DNA of 64,000 bases from Acetobacter sp. 46_36 (GCA_001917135.1 MNTT01000008.1:97911-161910); one strand, 5' to 3'; shown: positions 52,166 through 61,040, numbered from the stretch's first letter. Translations and numbers: made by a program. Notes: generated from the letters alone by a model not told the origin.

Positions 52166-55100
52166 CTAAAACGCACTCTGCACCCCGACGATGCCGATAT
52201 AATCGGTAACGCCCTTTTCGCCGTCAGCATTAAAGCGTGCCTGCACTTTTCCGGTCAGGCTCAAATCTTTTTTCGGCTGCCCTTGGTAATACAATCCCAA
52301 ATCATATTCTTTCGCCTCCGGCGTCAGCGACGTTGTCAATTTGTTCAGATATATCGTATCCGAATTATTGTCCCGTCCGTTGGCATACAACAGCGATGCC
52401 CGCCCTTTGACGACCGACAGCGGCGACGACAGGCTGATTCCGACCTTGTCCGTCGCATTTAGGCGATACTCACCCGCCAGCATAAAGCTTTCCGTCTGCA
52501 AATCCGAAATCGCCAGCATCGGTGTATCCGCCCCCTGCGTATAGCCGCGATAATAAGCGGCAACCAGCGACAGGTTCGGCGTCAGGTTCAACGCCGCCCG
52601 CAACCCCATATAATAGGTTGACGAATCCTTAATGCCGAAACCGCCGGTTCCGTTCATCCCGAGCAGCGCATCGTTTTCCATCAGCATACCGCCCAAAGTC
52701 GCAATTTCCAGATAATCCGTCATATTAAAGCTGTATTCGCCCGAAAATGCATAAGAACGTTCCGTAAACGAATGGTTGTCCTGCTCATAATCGCGTTCGT
52801 AAAGACCGTTCTCGCCGGTCTGCAGCGAGAGTTTAAGCCGCGACGTATCGCTGAGTTTCAACATATTCTCCGCCCCATAGGCCTCATTCATCGCCAAATA
52901 CGGATTTGACGTCGGCGCCAACACGCTCTCCGGCGTATCATATTTACTGTTTTCGGCATAGTAGAAGCGCGTGCTTCCGCTGTCTGTTTCGTTCACGACT
53001 TCCATCGTCGCCAGCCCGGCCCTTCCGCCGTTGTCCATGCTCTCGCTGGTCGTAAAGGCAAAACCGGTGCGTTCGTCTTTGACCGTTTTCTTTGCTCCGC
53101 CCATTGCCAGACGCGACACAGCATTGCGCAGATTCGCGTTTGAAGCGTGCGTCGTATTGACCAGGTTTTCCGTGCTGTATTCAAACGGCCGGTTCAATGC
53201 GTCAAAAGCCGTAACCGTCTTCGGCAGTGCCTTCAGGATTTTGTTCTGCATCGAAGAAGACAGCGACAATTTGGAAATTCCGACCGGCGTCAGCGAATTA
53301 AACGATGACGATGAAGCCAGCCTCAAACCGTCTATCGGCGTCGTAACCGCCGCTTCCAGATCCAGAGCGCCCTGCCCGTATTTTGCACTGTCGGCATATT
53401 CGCCCTGGTCATTTGCCGTTTCCAGCAGAATATAGGCCACATTCTGCGCCGAAAGCCACGGATAATACCCCATCAGCAGAGCCACGCTTCCCGCCACTGC
53501 CGGCGTAGCCATGGACGTTCCGCTTTCATCCATAAACCCTTCGGTAACGGCGCCCGTTGACTCAACATCCGTTCCCGGCGCTGCCAGGCAGTACCCGGAG
53601 GCGGAACCGCACCAGTTGGAATATCCCGCAAGATATCCGGACGGCGCCGATGCGTCTTTTGTACTGTAATCCAAAGCTGCAACGGCCAAAAACGGAGCCT
53701 CATATTCTCCCGGACCGTCATACCCGTATTGCGATAAATCCACATTACCGAGACCGGCATGGATTGCCGCGTCGTGATAACCGTCATTGCCGGTCGCCTG
53801 TACCCAAACCGCTCCGTTTTTAGCGGCATAGGCATACGCCTCAGCGTCAGAAGTATTGGCCAGTTCTTCTGCATTGCCCGCATTCCAGCCGTCAACGGCA
53901 TTATATCCCCAGCTGTTGTTAAAAACTTCCACGCCTTTGTCAACCATATCTTTAACCGTAGCTGAAATATCTGTGCCCATATCCCAGCTTGCCGCAACAA
54001 TCTCGCCGTTTTCAAAAGCAACGCCATGGCTTCCCATATCATTTTTATTGCCGGCAATAATCCCCGCGACATGGGTACCATGGCTGAGATTAGTCGCCAC
54101 CTCCCACCATGTATTAATATCGTCGGGGTCAAATTTGCCCATCAGCGAAGTTCCGGGATTGCTTCCGCCGCCGCCGTTCATTACCTCAAAATCCCCCTGC
54201 GTCAGCCCGACCTGAGCCAAAATGTTATCCAATTCGCTTGGCGTCAGGGCTGGCCCGCGTTTTCCATTGCCGACCGTCGCCGACATATCGCTGGTATCTA
54301 CCTGCAGAAAATAATAGCTTCCGTCTTTGGAAAAAATATAGTAATGCATATTCCCGGCAATCTTGCCTCTGACGTCGCCCGCCGTATTGTAACTGTTAAT
54401 GTCATACGAACCGACAATTTTCCCGTCCAAATCCCGGTTATGGAACACACCCGTATCAATAACCCCGACTTTTACCTTCTTCAAAGCTTCGTCTGAATTT
54501 GCCTGATGGCTGTAGAGCAGGCCTCTGTCATCTTTGCTGTACATATAGCTGTACGCCTCGGCGGCATTAATGCCTTCCAAAAAGTTACTCCGATTATATT
54601 CCGCCGTCCGAAATTCATTAGCATCAACTTTAGTCAGCGAACCGCTGGGTTCTCCTGTTCCCAGATAAACCTTGCCATACGTTCCCGACGGCCCGTGTAT
54701 TTCACCGCTGCTGCCGCTGCCTCCGCCTCCGGCCAATGCTGCAACTCCGCCGCCGACGGCAAGGGCGCCCAGCCCCCACCACAGGTAATTATTGCCGGAA
54801 TCTGCAAACACGCCCTCCGACGAACGAAATCTCCGGCGTTTTGCCGCTGCATTCCGTTCCGCCCGGCGCGCTTTTTCCGCCTTTTCCCGTTCAATGCTTT
54901 CCACGCACGAATGTCCGGTATCCGCACCATATTTTTCCAGAATTTCCTGCGCTGAAACGTCATTATACCTTAACGCGATGCAATACGCCGTATTGCCGTC
55001 TTTATCCTGCATATCAAACGCATTCCGGTAACGGGACAATTTCTGCAAAAAAACCTCATTTTGCTGCCTGGCCTGACGGTATATCTCCATCGGGCTGATT

Positions 55101-55186
55101 GCATAAGCGCCTGTAACTGCCGGAACTAATGTTCCCAGACAGAAAATCGCCGCTCCGATTGTCATTGATTTGTTCTTAAAGGCCAT
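52166..55186 (-). CDS. Subtilisin-like (S8) autotransporter protease
   Basis: 1006 residues. Signal peptide at about 1-28 (ending GAYA). Residues 55-90 resemble one ankyrin-like repeat (DKDGNTAYCIALRYNDVSAQ). A basic RRRFRSS patch and a Gly-rich hydrophobic stretch follow (WWGLGALAVGGGVAALAGGG). The S8 triad is complete: VIDTGV (Asp near 243), LSHGTHVAG (His near 369) and GTSMATPAV (Ser near 557). The C-terminal 270 residues form a beta-barrel ending in a terminal Phe. It is probably a surface or self-released protease that may process the neighbouring adhesin. GGGAG precedes the ATG by eight bases. Confidence 0.92.
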   Translation of the reverse strand: MAFKNKSMTIGAAIFCLGTLVPAVTGAYAISPMEIYRQARQQNEVFLQKLSRYRNAFDMQDKDGNTAYCIALRYNDVSAQEILEKYGADTGHSCVESIEREKAEKARRAERNAAAKRRRFRSSEGVFADSGNNYLWWGLGALAVGGGVAALAGGGGSGSSGEIHGPSGTYGKVYLGTGEPSGSLTKVDANEFRTAEYNRSNFLEGINAAEAYSYMYSKDDRGLLYSHQANSDEALKKVKVGVIDTGVFHNRDLDGKIVGSYDINSYNTAGDVRGKIAGNMHYYIFSKDGSYYFLQVDTSDMSATVGNGKRGPALTPSELDNILAQVGLTQGDFEVMNGGGGSNPGTSLMGKFDPDDINTWWEVATNLSHGTHVAGIIAGNKNDMGSHGVAFENGEIVAASWDMGTDISATVKDMVDKGVEVFNNSWGYNAVDGWNAGNAEELANTSDAEAYAYAAKNGAVWVQATGNDGYHDAAIHAGLGNVDLSQYGYDGPGEYEAPFLAVAALDYSTKDASAPSGYLAGYSNWCGSASGYCLAAPGTDVESTGAVTEGFMDESGTSMATPAVAGSVALLMGYYPWLSAQNVAYILLETANDQGEYADSAKYGQGALDLEAAVTTPIDGLRLASSSSFNSLTPVGISKLSLSSSMQNKILKALPKTVTAFDALNRPFEYSTENLVNTTHASNANLRNAVSRLAMGGAKKTVKDERTGFAFTTSESMDNGGRAGLATMEVVNETDSGSTRFYYAENSKYDTPESVLAPTSNPYLAMNEAYGAENMLKLSDTSRLKLSLQTGENGLYERDYEQDNHSFTERSYAFSGEYSFNMTDYLEIATLGGMLMENDALLGMNGTGGFGIKDSSTYYMGLRAALNLTPNLSLVAAYYRGYTQGADTPMLAISDLQTESFMLAGEYRLNATDKVGISLSSPLSVVKGRASLLYANGRDNNSDTIYLNKLTTSLTPEAKEYDLGLYYQGQPKKDLSLTGKVQARFNADGEKGVTDYIGIVGVQSAF

Positions 55187-55424
55187 CTCTTAGTCTCCCG
55201 GCTCTTTTGCATAAACTCTCTGTCCGCAATTATAAAACCGAAAAAACTAAAAAAACTTTAATAAAATACCTGTATTTCAATCTTATCCACGGCTCTTGCC
55301 GTTAAACTTTCCTCTGGTGTCCCTTCCCCCGAACTTCAACGTCATCAGCCGCCCGTCGGAATCCGCTCGCTTTAACCGCCCATGAAACTTCGCCGGGCAA
55401 GCTTCCTCCGCTAAAACCCTGCCG

Positions 55425-55820
55425 TTAATTCTCCGGAGTGCCGCGCAGAAAATTTATAATTTCCACATCTGCCGGCGGAAAAGCATACTGCGCCAGCTCT
55501 TCCGGACGCACCCAGCGCAACTCCTGATGCACCAGCGGTTGAGGTTCTGCCGTTCCGTCCAATTCCGCCCGATAAAACATCAATTTGAATTCGCCGTGCG
55601 GATAAGCTTTCGACGTCGACATCAGAAAATTGCCGACACGGCAGCATACGCCGAGCTCTTCGCGAATTTCCCGGACAATGCATTGTTCAACCGTTTCGCC
55701 GGCTTCCTGTTTGCCGCCCGGAAATTCCCACAGCCCTGCCAAATCTTTTCCTTCCGGCCTTTGGCCGATTAAAATCCGCCCTTCCTTATCGGCAATAATC
55801 GCCGTCCCCACGATTTTCAT
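55425..55820 (-). CDS. mutT: MutT-type Nudix hydrolase
   Basis: 131 residues with a full Nudix box GGKQEAGETVEQCIVREIRE followed by ELGV, and GLWEFPGGK before it. This fits 8-oxo-dGTP diphosphatase MutT, which cleans the nucleotide pool, though other Nudix substrates are possible. The end of the protein (LRWVRPEELAQYAFPPAD) is also MutT-like. It is monocistronic, between the S8 protease and the hydrolase gene. Confidence 0.9.
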   Translation of the reverse strand: MKIVGTAIIADKEGRILIGQRPEGKDLAGLWEFPGGKQEAGETVEQCIVREIREELGVCCRVGNFLMSTSKAYPHGEFKLMFYRAELDGTAEPQPLVHQELRWVRPEELAQYAFPPADVEIINFLRGTPEN

Positions 55821-55926
55821 ATTTTATCCCCAAATTTAAATAAATATTAACGGTTTACCAACGACACTGATTCCAGCGGGAAACCTGTCCGTAACACTAT
55901 CAAAAGTATCATCAAAAGGGAAAATA

Positions 55927-56826
55927 ATGTTCGGATTTTTCAACAATAAAGTTTTCGACAAAGGATATCTGCCCGAATTTGAAGGGCATGAAATATATTA
56001 CCAGCAGATGGGAAACCCCAAAGGCGAGCCGGTTCTGTTTTTTCACGGTGGTCCCGGCGGCAGCTGTAAAGACAGCCACGGAAACTATTTTAACCTGAAA
56101 AAGCAGCGCGTTATCATGTTTGACCAGCGCGGCTGCGGACGCTCCAAAACCGAAGACATCATTTCCCTGAACGACACCAAACGCTTGGTTAAAGATGCCA
56201 ACCGCCTGTTGGAATATCTGAACATCTGCGAACCGGTTACGGTGGCCGGCGGTTCTTGGGGCTCCACCCTGGCACTTCTTTTTGCCGAAAAATATCCCGA
56301 ACGCATCGCACGGATTTGTCTGTACGCCGTATTTCTCGCCCGCCGCGAAGATATGGAATGGATGCTCCGGGACAGCGGCCTGTTTTATCCCGACCTGCTG
56401 GAAGAAATCCGCCGCCAGAGCGAAGGGGAAAACCCCTATACCCACTATGCCAAACTCCTGTTTTCGGAAGACCTCGGCTCTATTCAGACTGCCATAAAAT
56501 ATATGGTTCATTACGAATACCAGCTCGGCAGGCTGGATGCCGGATTTAAAGAGGTGCCGATTGACAACGCTGCGATAACTTCCGCGCGCATCGGTTTATA
56601 TTATGCCGCCAACCGTTATTTTCTGGCAGATAACGAAATTCTGAAAAACATTGAAAAAATCGAAAACATCCCGACCCTGATTGTCCATAACCGCCTCGAC
56701 ATGTGCTGCCCGTTAAAAGGCGCATGGGATTTGTACCGTTCCCTGAACAATGCCGAAATCGAAATTATTGCAGATTTGGGACATGTCGGTAAAAAACTGC
56801 GCACGGCTTTCTGCAAACATTTCTAA
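55927..56826 (+). CDS. pip: Proline iminopeptidase-like alpha/beta hydrolase (S33)
   Basis: 299 residues. S33 signatures are FFHGGPGGSC near 38-47 (oxyanion hole), MFDQRGCGRS near 66-75 and VAGGSWGSTLALLFAEKYPE with the nucleophile Ser near 109. The C-terminal LDMCCPL and LGHVGK carry the likely Asp and His. It removes N-terminal proline from peptides, if the family assignment is right. The C-terminus is slightly shorter than the usual 313-317. AAAGGG precedes the ATG. Confidence 0.88.
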   Translation: MFGFFNNKVFDKGYLPEFEGHEIYYQQMGNPKGEPVLFFHGGPGGSCKDSHGNYFNLKKQRVIMFDQRGCGRSKTEDIISLNDTKRLVKDANRLLEYLNICEPVTVAGGSWGSTLALLFAEKYPERIARICLYAVFLARREDMEWMLRDSGLFYPDLLEEIRRQSEGENPYTHYAKLLFSEDLGSIQTAIKYMVHYEYQLGRLDAGFKEVPIDNAAITSARIGLYYAANRYFLADNEILKNIEKIENIPTLIVHNRLDMCCPLKGAWDLYRSLNNAEIEIIADLGHVGKKLRTAFCKHF

Positions 56827-56943
56827 TCAGACAATAAGCGCTCCCGTTGGCAATTTTGTTCCTGGTGCACTCCAGAACCGCCACGCGTTGCACCCCCGCA
56901 CCATCTTTTAGCCGATAAACGCAGCCACAGCTATTCCAAACCG

Positions 56944-57321
56944 TTATGCGCTTCGTTCCAAAAAGTTCATTTTTACGACTTTGGCCGTTTCCGGTTCGGC
57001 AATAAACAAGGCGCATACGCCGTATTTTTGCTGCTCTTCCTTTGAATACTGGCGTTCTACCCGCAGCCGGATTTCCTCTCTGTCATGATAACCAATCATC
57101 TCCGGCGGCAGCATGTCTATCAATGTTTTAAAATCCTGAAACAGCGCAATCCCTTTTACCTCGCGCAGCAAACAGCTCTTCGTTTCAGCATTGACATATT
57201 CTATCGTATCGCCGACTCGGATATTATGAAACCTTTTAAGATATAAACGCAAATCTATTTTACGCTGCCCGCCCAAAATCTTATGGTACGCAAAAGGATA
57301 CACCTCTATCAAATGTTTCAT
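56944..57321 (-). CDS. ASCH-domain protein
   Basis: 125 residues with the ASCH (PUA-like) fold: VYPFAYHKILGGQRKIDLRL near the start, IRVGDTIEYVN near 35 and VKGIALFQDFKTLIDMLPPE near 56. ASCH proteins are thought to bind RNA or modified nucleosides. There is no neighbour that fixes a role. Confidence 0.85.
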   Translation of the reverse strand: MKHLIEVYPFAYHKILGGQRKIDLRLYLKRFHNIRVGDTIEYVNAETKSCLLREVKGIALFQDFKTLIDMLPPEMIGYHDREEIRLRVERQYSKEEQQKYGVCALFIAEPETAKVVKMNFLERSA

Positions 57322-57442
57322 GACACATACCCCTTACAAATTCTCAAACCTCTTTTCATTTATTATATATATCAGAATAATTTCAAAGTGCAAGCATTTT
57401 ATACATTTAGGTAGGTATATTTATTAGCTCGTAATTTTTTAT

Positions 57443-57471
57443 TTGACGACTGCCCGAAAATATGCTATATT
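57443..57471 (+). promoter_or_regulatory. Promoter of the small membrane protein unit
   Basis: TTGACG, 17-base spacer ending in ATGC, TATATT. Its start near 57478 gives a leader of about 135 bases with a short TTG-initiated frame. Confidence 0.8.
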
Positions 57472-57515
57472 GCAAATGTTAACGTATAGATATCTTTATA
57501 ATTAGGAACCTTTCA

Positions 57516-57602
57516 TTGCTTGTATTTGTGGTGATTTTCCTGATTGTATCTGTACAACCTGCCTTTTTTACCTCGGCAGCAACAGCTAAAGAAAATCACT
57601 AA
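57516..57602 (+). CDS. 28-residue leader peptide with signal-like hydrophobic core
   Basis: TTG-initiated frame with AGGAA seven bases upstream. Its translation starts LVFVVIFLIVSVQPAFFTSA and ends ATAKENH: hydrophobic, with an Ala-Thr-Ala end like a cleavage site. It stops 11 bases before the 87-residue protein's ATG, which lacks its own ribosome-binding site, so it may act by translational coupling. Existence is inferred from sequence only. Confidence 0.4.
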   Translation: MLVFVVIFLIVSVQPAFFTSAATAKENH

Positions 57603-57613
57603 AATATAAAAAA

Positions 57614-57877
57614 ATGAAAAAAGAAACTTTAAACACGTACCTTAACGTGTTCGTGCTCTTCGCGATAGCGGGAAGCATTATGGCGTTCATTTCAGGTATT
57701 GACAGTATATTTGACAATCCGCTCGGATTGATTGCTGTCTCAATCTTTTTAGGAGTAGTAATCGCCGCTATCATTGTCGGAGGTTACGCCATCCTTAATT
57801 GGATTGCTCCGAAATGGACACAGAAAATTATAAATGGCTCCACTTACACCTCTGGTGCAGATGAAGAAATGAAATAA
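57614..57877 (+). CDS. Small membrane protein of unknown function
   Basis: 87 residues with two membrane helices (about 9-30 and 38-62) and a polar C-terminus ending TSGADEEMK. I do not recognise a family. No Shine-Dalgarno sequence is present before the ATG; a 28-codon frame ends just upstream and may supply ribosomes. It has a consensus promoter 140 bases upstream and a strong terminator just after the stop. Confidence 0.65.
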   Translation: MKKETLNTYLNVFVLFAIAGSIMAFISGIDSIFDNPLGLIAVSIFLGVVIAAIIVGGYAILNWIAPKWTQKIINGSTYTSGADEEMK

Positions 57878-57883
57878 TTTTCG

Positions 57884-57928
57884 CCTTGAAATCCCGCCTG
57901 TTACAGGTTCCGGATTTCAAGGTTTTTT
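57884..57928 (+). terminator. Intrinsic terminator
   Basis: CCTTGAAATCC pairs perfectly with GGATTTCAAGG around a 17-base loop, followed by six T. Confidence 0.9.
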
Positions 57929-57978
57929 ATTTTCATCTCCCGCAACATTTTACACTCACCGCATTACTCTCACCACAT

Positions 57979-58002
57979 AAAAAAGAGACGGAAACCCGTC
58001 TC
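57979..58002 (-). terminator. Intrinsic terminator downstream of the DUF1013 gene
   Basis: Minus strand GAGACGG, loop GTTT, CCGTCTC, then six T, about 90 bases after the stop codon. Confidence 0.85.
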
Positions 58003-58089
58003 TCTCATTAAGAACCTTGGCAACTCATACAATCCGGCCTCTATGCCAAACCCAAAATCGGCCGTTTCGCCCGCTCAAGCGCTCTGTAC

Positions 58090-58806
58090 TTACTCAGCCT
58101 TTACATCTGCCGCAGTTTCTTTGGTTTTCTTGGCAGATTTTCCTTTTGCAACAGTCTTTTCCGCCGCATCTTTCTTCGGCCTGCCGCGTTTCTTCGGAGC
58201 CGTATCCGCCGTTTCCGTCTGCGGAACCGTTTTCTTGGCAGTCTTCTTTTTCGACTTTTTCTTGCCGCGGCTTTCTTTCAACTCCGCTTGCTGCTGTGAA
58301 ATAAGCATAGCCTTTTCCAGCTCTTTTTCCGAGCAAAGCCCGACTGCCATCGGATTTACCGGACGCAGATTGGCCATATTGCCGTGAGTTCCTTCGCGGA
58401 TGGAAGCAATCGTCGGCTTTGTCGTCCCGATAAGCTTGCAAATCTGCGAATCAATAACTTCAGGACAATTCTTGATAATCCATAAAATCGCATTCGGCTT
58501 CTCCGCGCGCTGAGTCGGAGAAAGAACTTTCTTCGCCTTTGCATTTCTTTCCTTAACGTTTTTCTCCAGCGGAGTCGCAACCAGCACAGCCTTTTCGTCA
58601 GCTTCGCAACGCTTGATTTCCTCTTCGCTCAGCTGGCCGTTGGCAACCGGGCTTACTCCCAAGATGTTATAAGCGATGTCCCCGTCGGCAATCGCCTGAA
58701 TTTCCAACTCGTGCAATTCGCAAAAATCCGCAATTTGCTTAAATGTCAGCGTGGTATTTTCCACCAGCCAGACAGCCGTTGCTTTCGGCATCAAAGGTGC
58801 TGTCAT
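58090..58806 (-). CDS. DUF1013 regulator with AT-hook-like tail
   Basis: 238 residues. Residues 1-155 match the alphaproteobacterial DUF1013 family (PLMPKATAVWLVENTTLTFK, then QIADFCELHELEIQAIADGD), a transcription-associated cell-cycle regulator conserved in the class. It contains two helix-turn-helix-like segments, the second being DSQICKLIGTTKPTIASIRE. The last 75 residues are Lys/Ala-rich and contain PKKRGRPKK, an AT-hook-like DNA-binding motif. DUF1013 proteins are usually close to this length but the tail here looks extended. Its promoter was not located. Confidence 0.88.
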   Translation of the reverse strand: MTAPLMPKATAVWLVENTTLTFKQIADFCELHELEIQAIADGDIAYNILGVSPVANGQLSEEEIKRCEADEKAVLVATPLEKNVKERNAKAKKVLSPTQRAEKPNAILWIIKNCPEVIDSQICKLIGTTKPTIASIREGTHGNMANLRPVNPMAVGLCSEKELEKAMLISQQQAELKESRGKKKSKKKTAKKTVPQTETADTAPKKRGRPKKDAAEKTVAKGKSAKKTKETAADVKAE

Positions 58807-58972
58807 ATTATCATCCTTTCTTTACAAAAAAACTCAACTTTTATCAAAACAAAAAAGTATTTATCCGTACTTTACCCCGTTTTTGTCCGATGACAAGCAA
58901 TTTTAAGCGTTTTCTACACAAACTTTATCGCCGAACTCTGTATTCGCTGCCTCTACGGTTTCCGAAAACAAA

Positions 58973-58994
58973 AGCCTGCATTTTCATACAGGCC
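58973..58994 (-). terminator. Intrinsic terminator after rpmE
   Basis: Minus strand AGGCCTG, loop, CAGGCT, then TTTTG-TTTTC, about 30 bases after the L31 stop. Confidence 0.75.
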
Positions 58995-59022
58995 TCTGTC
59001 AAAAGTCTAAATGTAAAACAGC

Positions 59023-59253
59023 TTAGTTGGCAGCTTTCAAACCAAATTTGGCAAACTTGCTGTTAAACTTACCGACCTGTCCGCCGGAATCAACCATGCG
59101 GTGTACGCCTGTCCAAGCCGGATGAGACTTCGGGTCAATTTCCAGAGTCATCTTGTCGCCAGCCTTGCCCCAGGTCGAGTGAACTTTCTTTTCCGTACCA
59201 TCGGTCATTACATACGTAATTTCGTGATACTCGGGATGAATTCCTTTTTTCAT
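59023..59253 (-). CDS. rpmE: 50S ribosomal protein L31
   Basis: 76 residues starting MKKGIHPEYHEITYVMTDGT, with SHPAWTG and GGQVGKFNSKFAKFG, as in alphaproteobacterial L31. The zinc CxxC motif is missing, so it is the zinc-independent form. The ATG at 59253 has GGAG eight bases upstream (GGAGATAATA); a four-codon upstream extension is not needed. Confidence 0.96.
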   Translation of the reverse strand: MKKGIHPEYHEITYVMTDGTEKKVHSTWGKAGDKMTLEIDPKSHPAWTGVHRMVDSGGQVGKFNSKFAKFGLKAAN

Positions 59254-59308
59254 TATTATCTCCAAAAACTAAACTTCACAAAAATTTATGCACCTTATAC
59301 ACTACGCT

Positions 59309-59337
59309 TTTATAGATTGCAAGCATAATTTTGTAAA
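59309..59337 (-). promoter_or_regulatory. Promoter of rpmE
   Basis: Minus strand TTTACA, 17-base spacer, TATAAA, about 56 bases before the ATG. Confidence 0.7.
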
Positions 59338-59346
59338 ATTTTAAAC

Positions 59347-60147
59347 TTATTTTAAAATCTTGGCAATTTTCTGGCTCAGGTTAAAGCTTGCCGCCATCAG
59401 ATTCCCCGAATTCAAAACCATCGGCAAATCTTCGGTGCGCGTATCTTCCTGCTCCATATCCAGAACCAGTCCGCCGGCTTCTTTGACCAGCAGGATTCCT
59501 GCCGCCATACTCGCCAGCATCGTTGCCGGAGCAATAACGCCGTCCAGCTTCCCGGCCGCAACGTATGCCAAATCCAGCGCCGTTGCACCGCTGATACGGA
59601 CATCATGGCATAAACGCAGCGTATTGTTGACAATCTTCGCCGACAATTCTGCATCATTTGCCGTCGGTCTGACTGCAACCAAAGCCCCGTCAAGTTCCTG
59701 ACGTGCAGCCACACGCAAGCGCTCGTGGCTGCGGAAGCCTTCCTTGAACGCCCCCTTGCCTTTCTCTGCAAAAAACAATTCGTCGCGTGCCGGATTGTAA
59801 ACCACGCCGGCCAAAACAGTCTGTCCGTCCATCAGTGCCGCGGAAATCGCAAATTCCGGATTACCGTGTGCAAAATTGGCCAATCCCTCAATACCGGAAA
59901 GGATGAGGAACATCCCGCTCTGCGGCACTTTTTCGCTCACCATCACGACAGGCAGCGCCGGCAGAATCTTGCCCAGTTCGTTTTTCAGCCCTTTCTGAAT
60001 TTTATCAAAAGCAATTTTGGTAAAATCCATACTGCCTTTGACTGAGTTTTGCAGACGCTCAATTTCGCTGAAATCACGGTTTAAGTTAATTGATGCCTTT
60101 TTTACCGCCGTAACGATATTGGTCAGCATCGGGGAAATATATGCCAT
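59347..60147 (-). CDS. suhB: SuhB/inositol monophosphatase-family protein, probably catalytically dead
   Basis: 266 residues with the overall IMPase fold: NFAHGNPEFAISAALMDGQT, VVYNPARDELFFAEKG and ISGATALDLAYVAAGKLDGV. However, the metal ligands are degraded. The motif DPLDGT is replaced by LSGIEGL (residues 83-89), with the two Asp becoming Ser84 and Glu87. The C-terminal WDFAAG is LASMAAG (211-217), with the metal Asp becoming Ser213. Only the first ligand, Glu72, remains. SuhB in E. coli has a second role in rRNA antitermination that does not need phosphatase activity, which could explain conservation. It follows efp by overlap (one base). Confidence 0.88.
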   Translation of the reverse strand: MAYISPMLTNIVTAVKKASINLNRDFSEIERLQNSVKGSMDFTKIAFDKIQKGLKNELGKILPALPVVMVSEKVPQSGMFLILSGIEGLANFAHGNPEFAISAALMDGQTVLAGVVYNPARDELFFAEKGKGAFKEGFRSHERLRVAARQELDGALVAVRPTANDAELSAKIVNNTLRLCHDVRISGATALDLAYVAAGKLDGVIAPATMLASMAAGILLVKEAGGLVLDMEQEDTRTEDLPMVLNSGNLMAASFNLSQKIAKILK

Positions 60148-60710
60148 TATTTCGCTCTCTCTACATAGTTGGCTTCTTCGGTTCCGACAACGATTTTCTC
60201 GCCTGTCGCAATAAAGGGCGGCACCCCGATGCGCATACCGTTGTCCAAGACCGCCGGTTTGTAGGAAGACGTAACCGTCTGCCCTTTGATGACAGGTTCA
60301 GTTTCAACCACGGTGCAAACAACCTGCTGCGGCAGCTGAACCGAAATCGGGCGGTCGTTAATGTGCGAAATCCGCACAACCATGCCTTCTGTCAAGAACG
60401 GACGCGAATCGCCCAAAATATCAGCCGGCATGGAGAACTGTTCAAACGTTTCCGATTCCATAAAGTTCAAACCGGTACCGTCTTCAAACAAAAACTGGCA
60501 GTCTTTGTCCTCAACCATCATTTTTTCAATCGTATCTTCGGTTCTGTAACGTTCGTTGGTTTTGGTTCCTTCTTCAACAGACTTCATTTCAACCTGCATA
60601 AAAGCTCCGCCTTTGCCCGGCTTGATGTGCTGTGCTTTGGTGATTGTCCAAGGTTTCCCTTTGTATTCGATAACCCAGCCAATTCTGATTGATCCGGCTA
60701 ACTGTTTCAT
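60147..60710 (-). CDS. efp: Elongation factor P
   Basis: 187 residues, the standard length. EF-P rescues ribosomes stalled at polyproline. The tip loop is HIKPGKGGAF with Lys33 available for modification, and the C-terminal OB domain shows SSYKPAVLDNGMRIGVPPFI. The modifying enzymes are not in the window. Its stop overlaps the suhB start; efp next to a suhB homologue is a common alphaproteobacterial arrangement. Confidence 0.97.
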   Translation of the reverse strand: MKQLAGSIRIGWVIEYKGKPWTITKAQHIKPGKGGAFMQVEMKSVEEGTKTNERYRTEDTIEKMMVEDKDCQFLFEDGTGLNFMESETFEQFSMPADILGDSRPFLTEGMVVRISHINDRPISVQLPQQVVCTVVETEPVIKGQTVTSSYKPAVLDNGMRIGVPPFIATGEKIVVGTEEANYVERAK

Positions 60711-60969
60711 TTATTCGTTCTCCATATTTACAATGTTACAATCTGATTTTTTTGAACCGTCATTTCCCCGTTCGACCCGCAGTCGAAGCAGGAAAAACAT
60801 TCCTGCCCGCAAACATACTCCATAAATTTTATTTTGCAACAAAAATCGTATTTGGACAAAACTCCCCTCTTGCACAGCAGAGGTTATCCTTACTCAGGCT
60901 AAACACGGATTCCTCTGTAAAGAAGCCAAAGAAAAAGCCCGTTCCCTCGGCTGGTTATAATTAACCAAT
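60711..60969. other. Intergenic region upstream of efp
   Basis: Holds the efp leader on the minus strand. Plus-strand frames here lack start signals and domains. Nothing else recognised. Confidence 0.4.
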
Positions 60970-61008
60970 AAAAAAACGGCCGTTCCACACAGGAACCGCC
61001 GTTTTTTT
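60970..61008. terminator. Bidirectional terminator
   Basis: AAAACGGCCGTTCC pairs with GGAACCGCCGTTTT (one mismatch) around ACACA, with A- and T-runs on both sides. It ends the ThiE-like gene on minus. Confidence 0.88.
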
Positions 61009-61040
61009 ATTTACTCAAATTTAACAACAAAACTTCACTT

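Noticed and set aside
60689..60964. 91-codon plus frame and a further start-less frame ending at 60957 before the terminator
   Set aside because: No convincing start, RBS or family; the terminator there belongs to the ThiE-like gene on the other strand.
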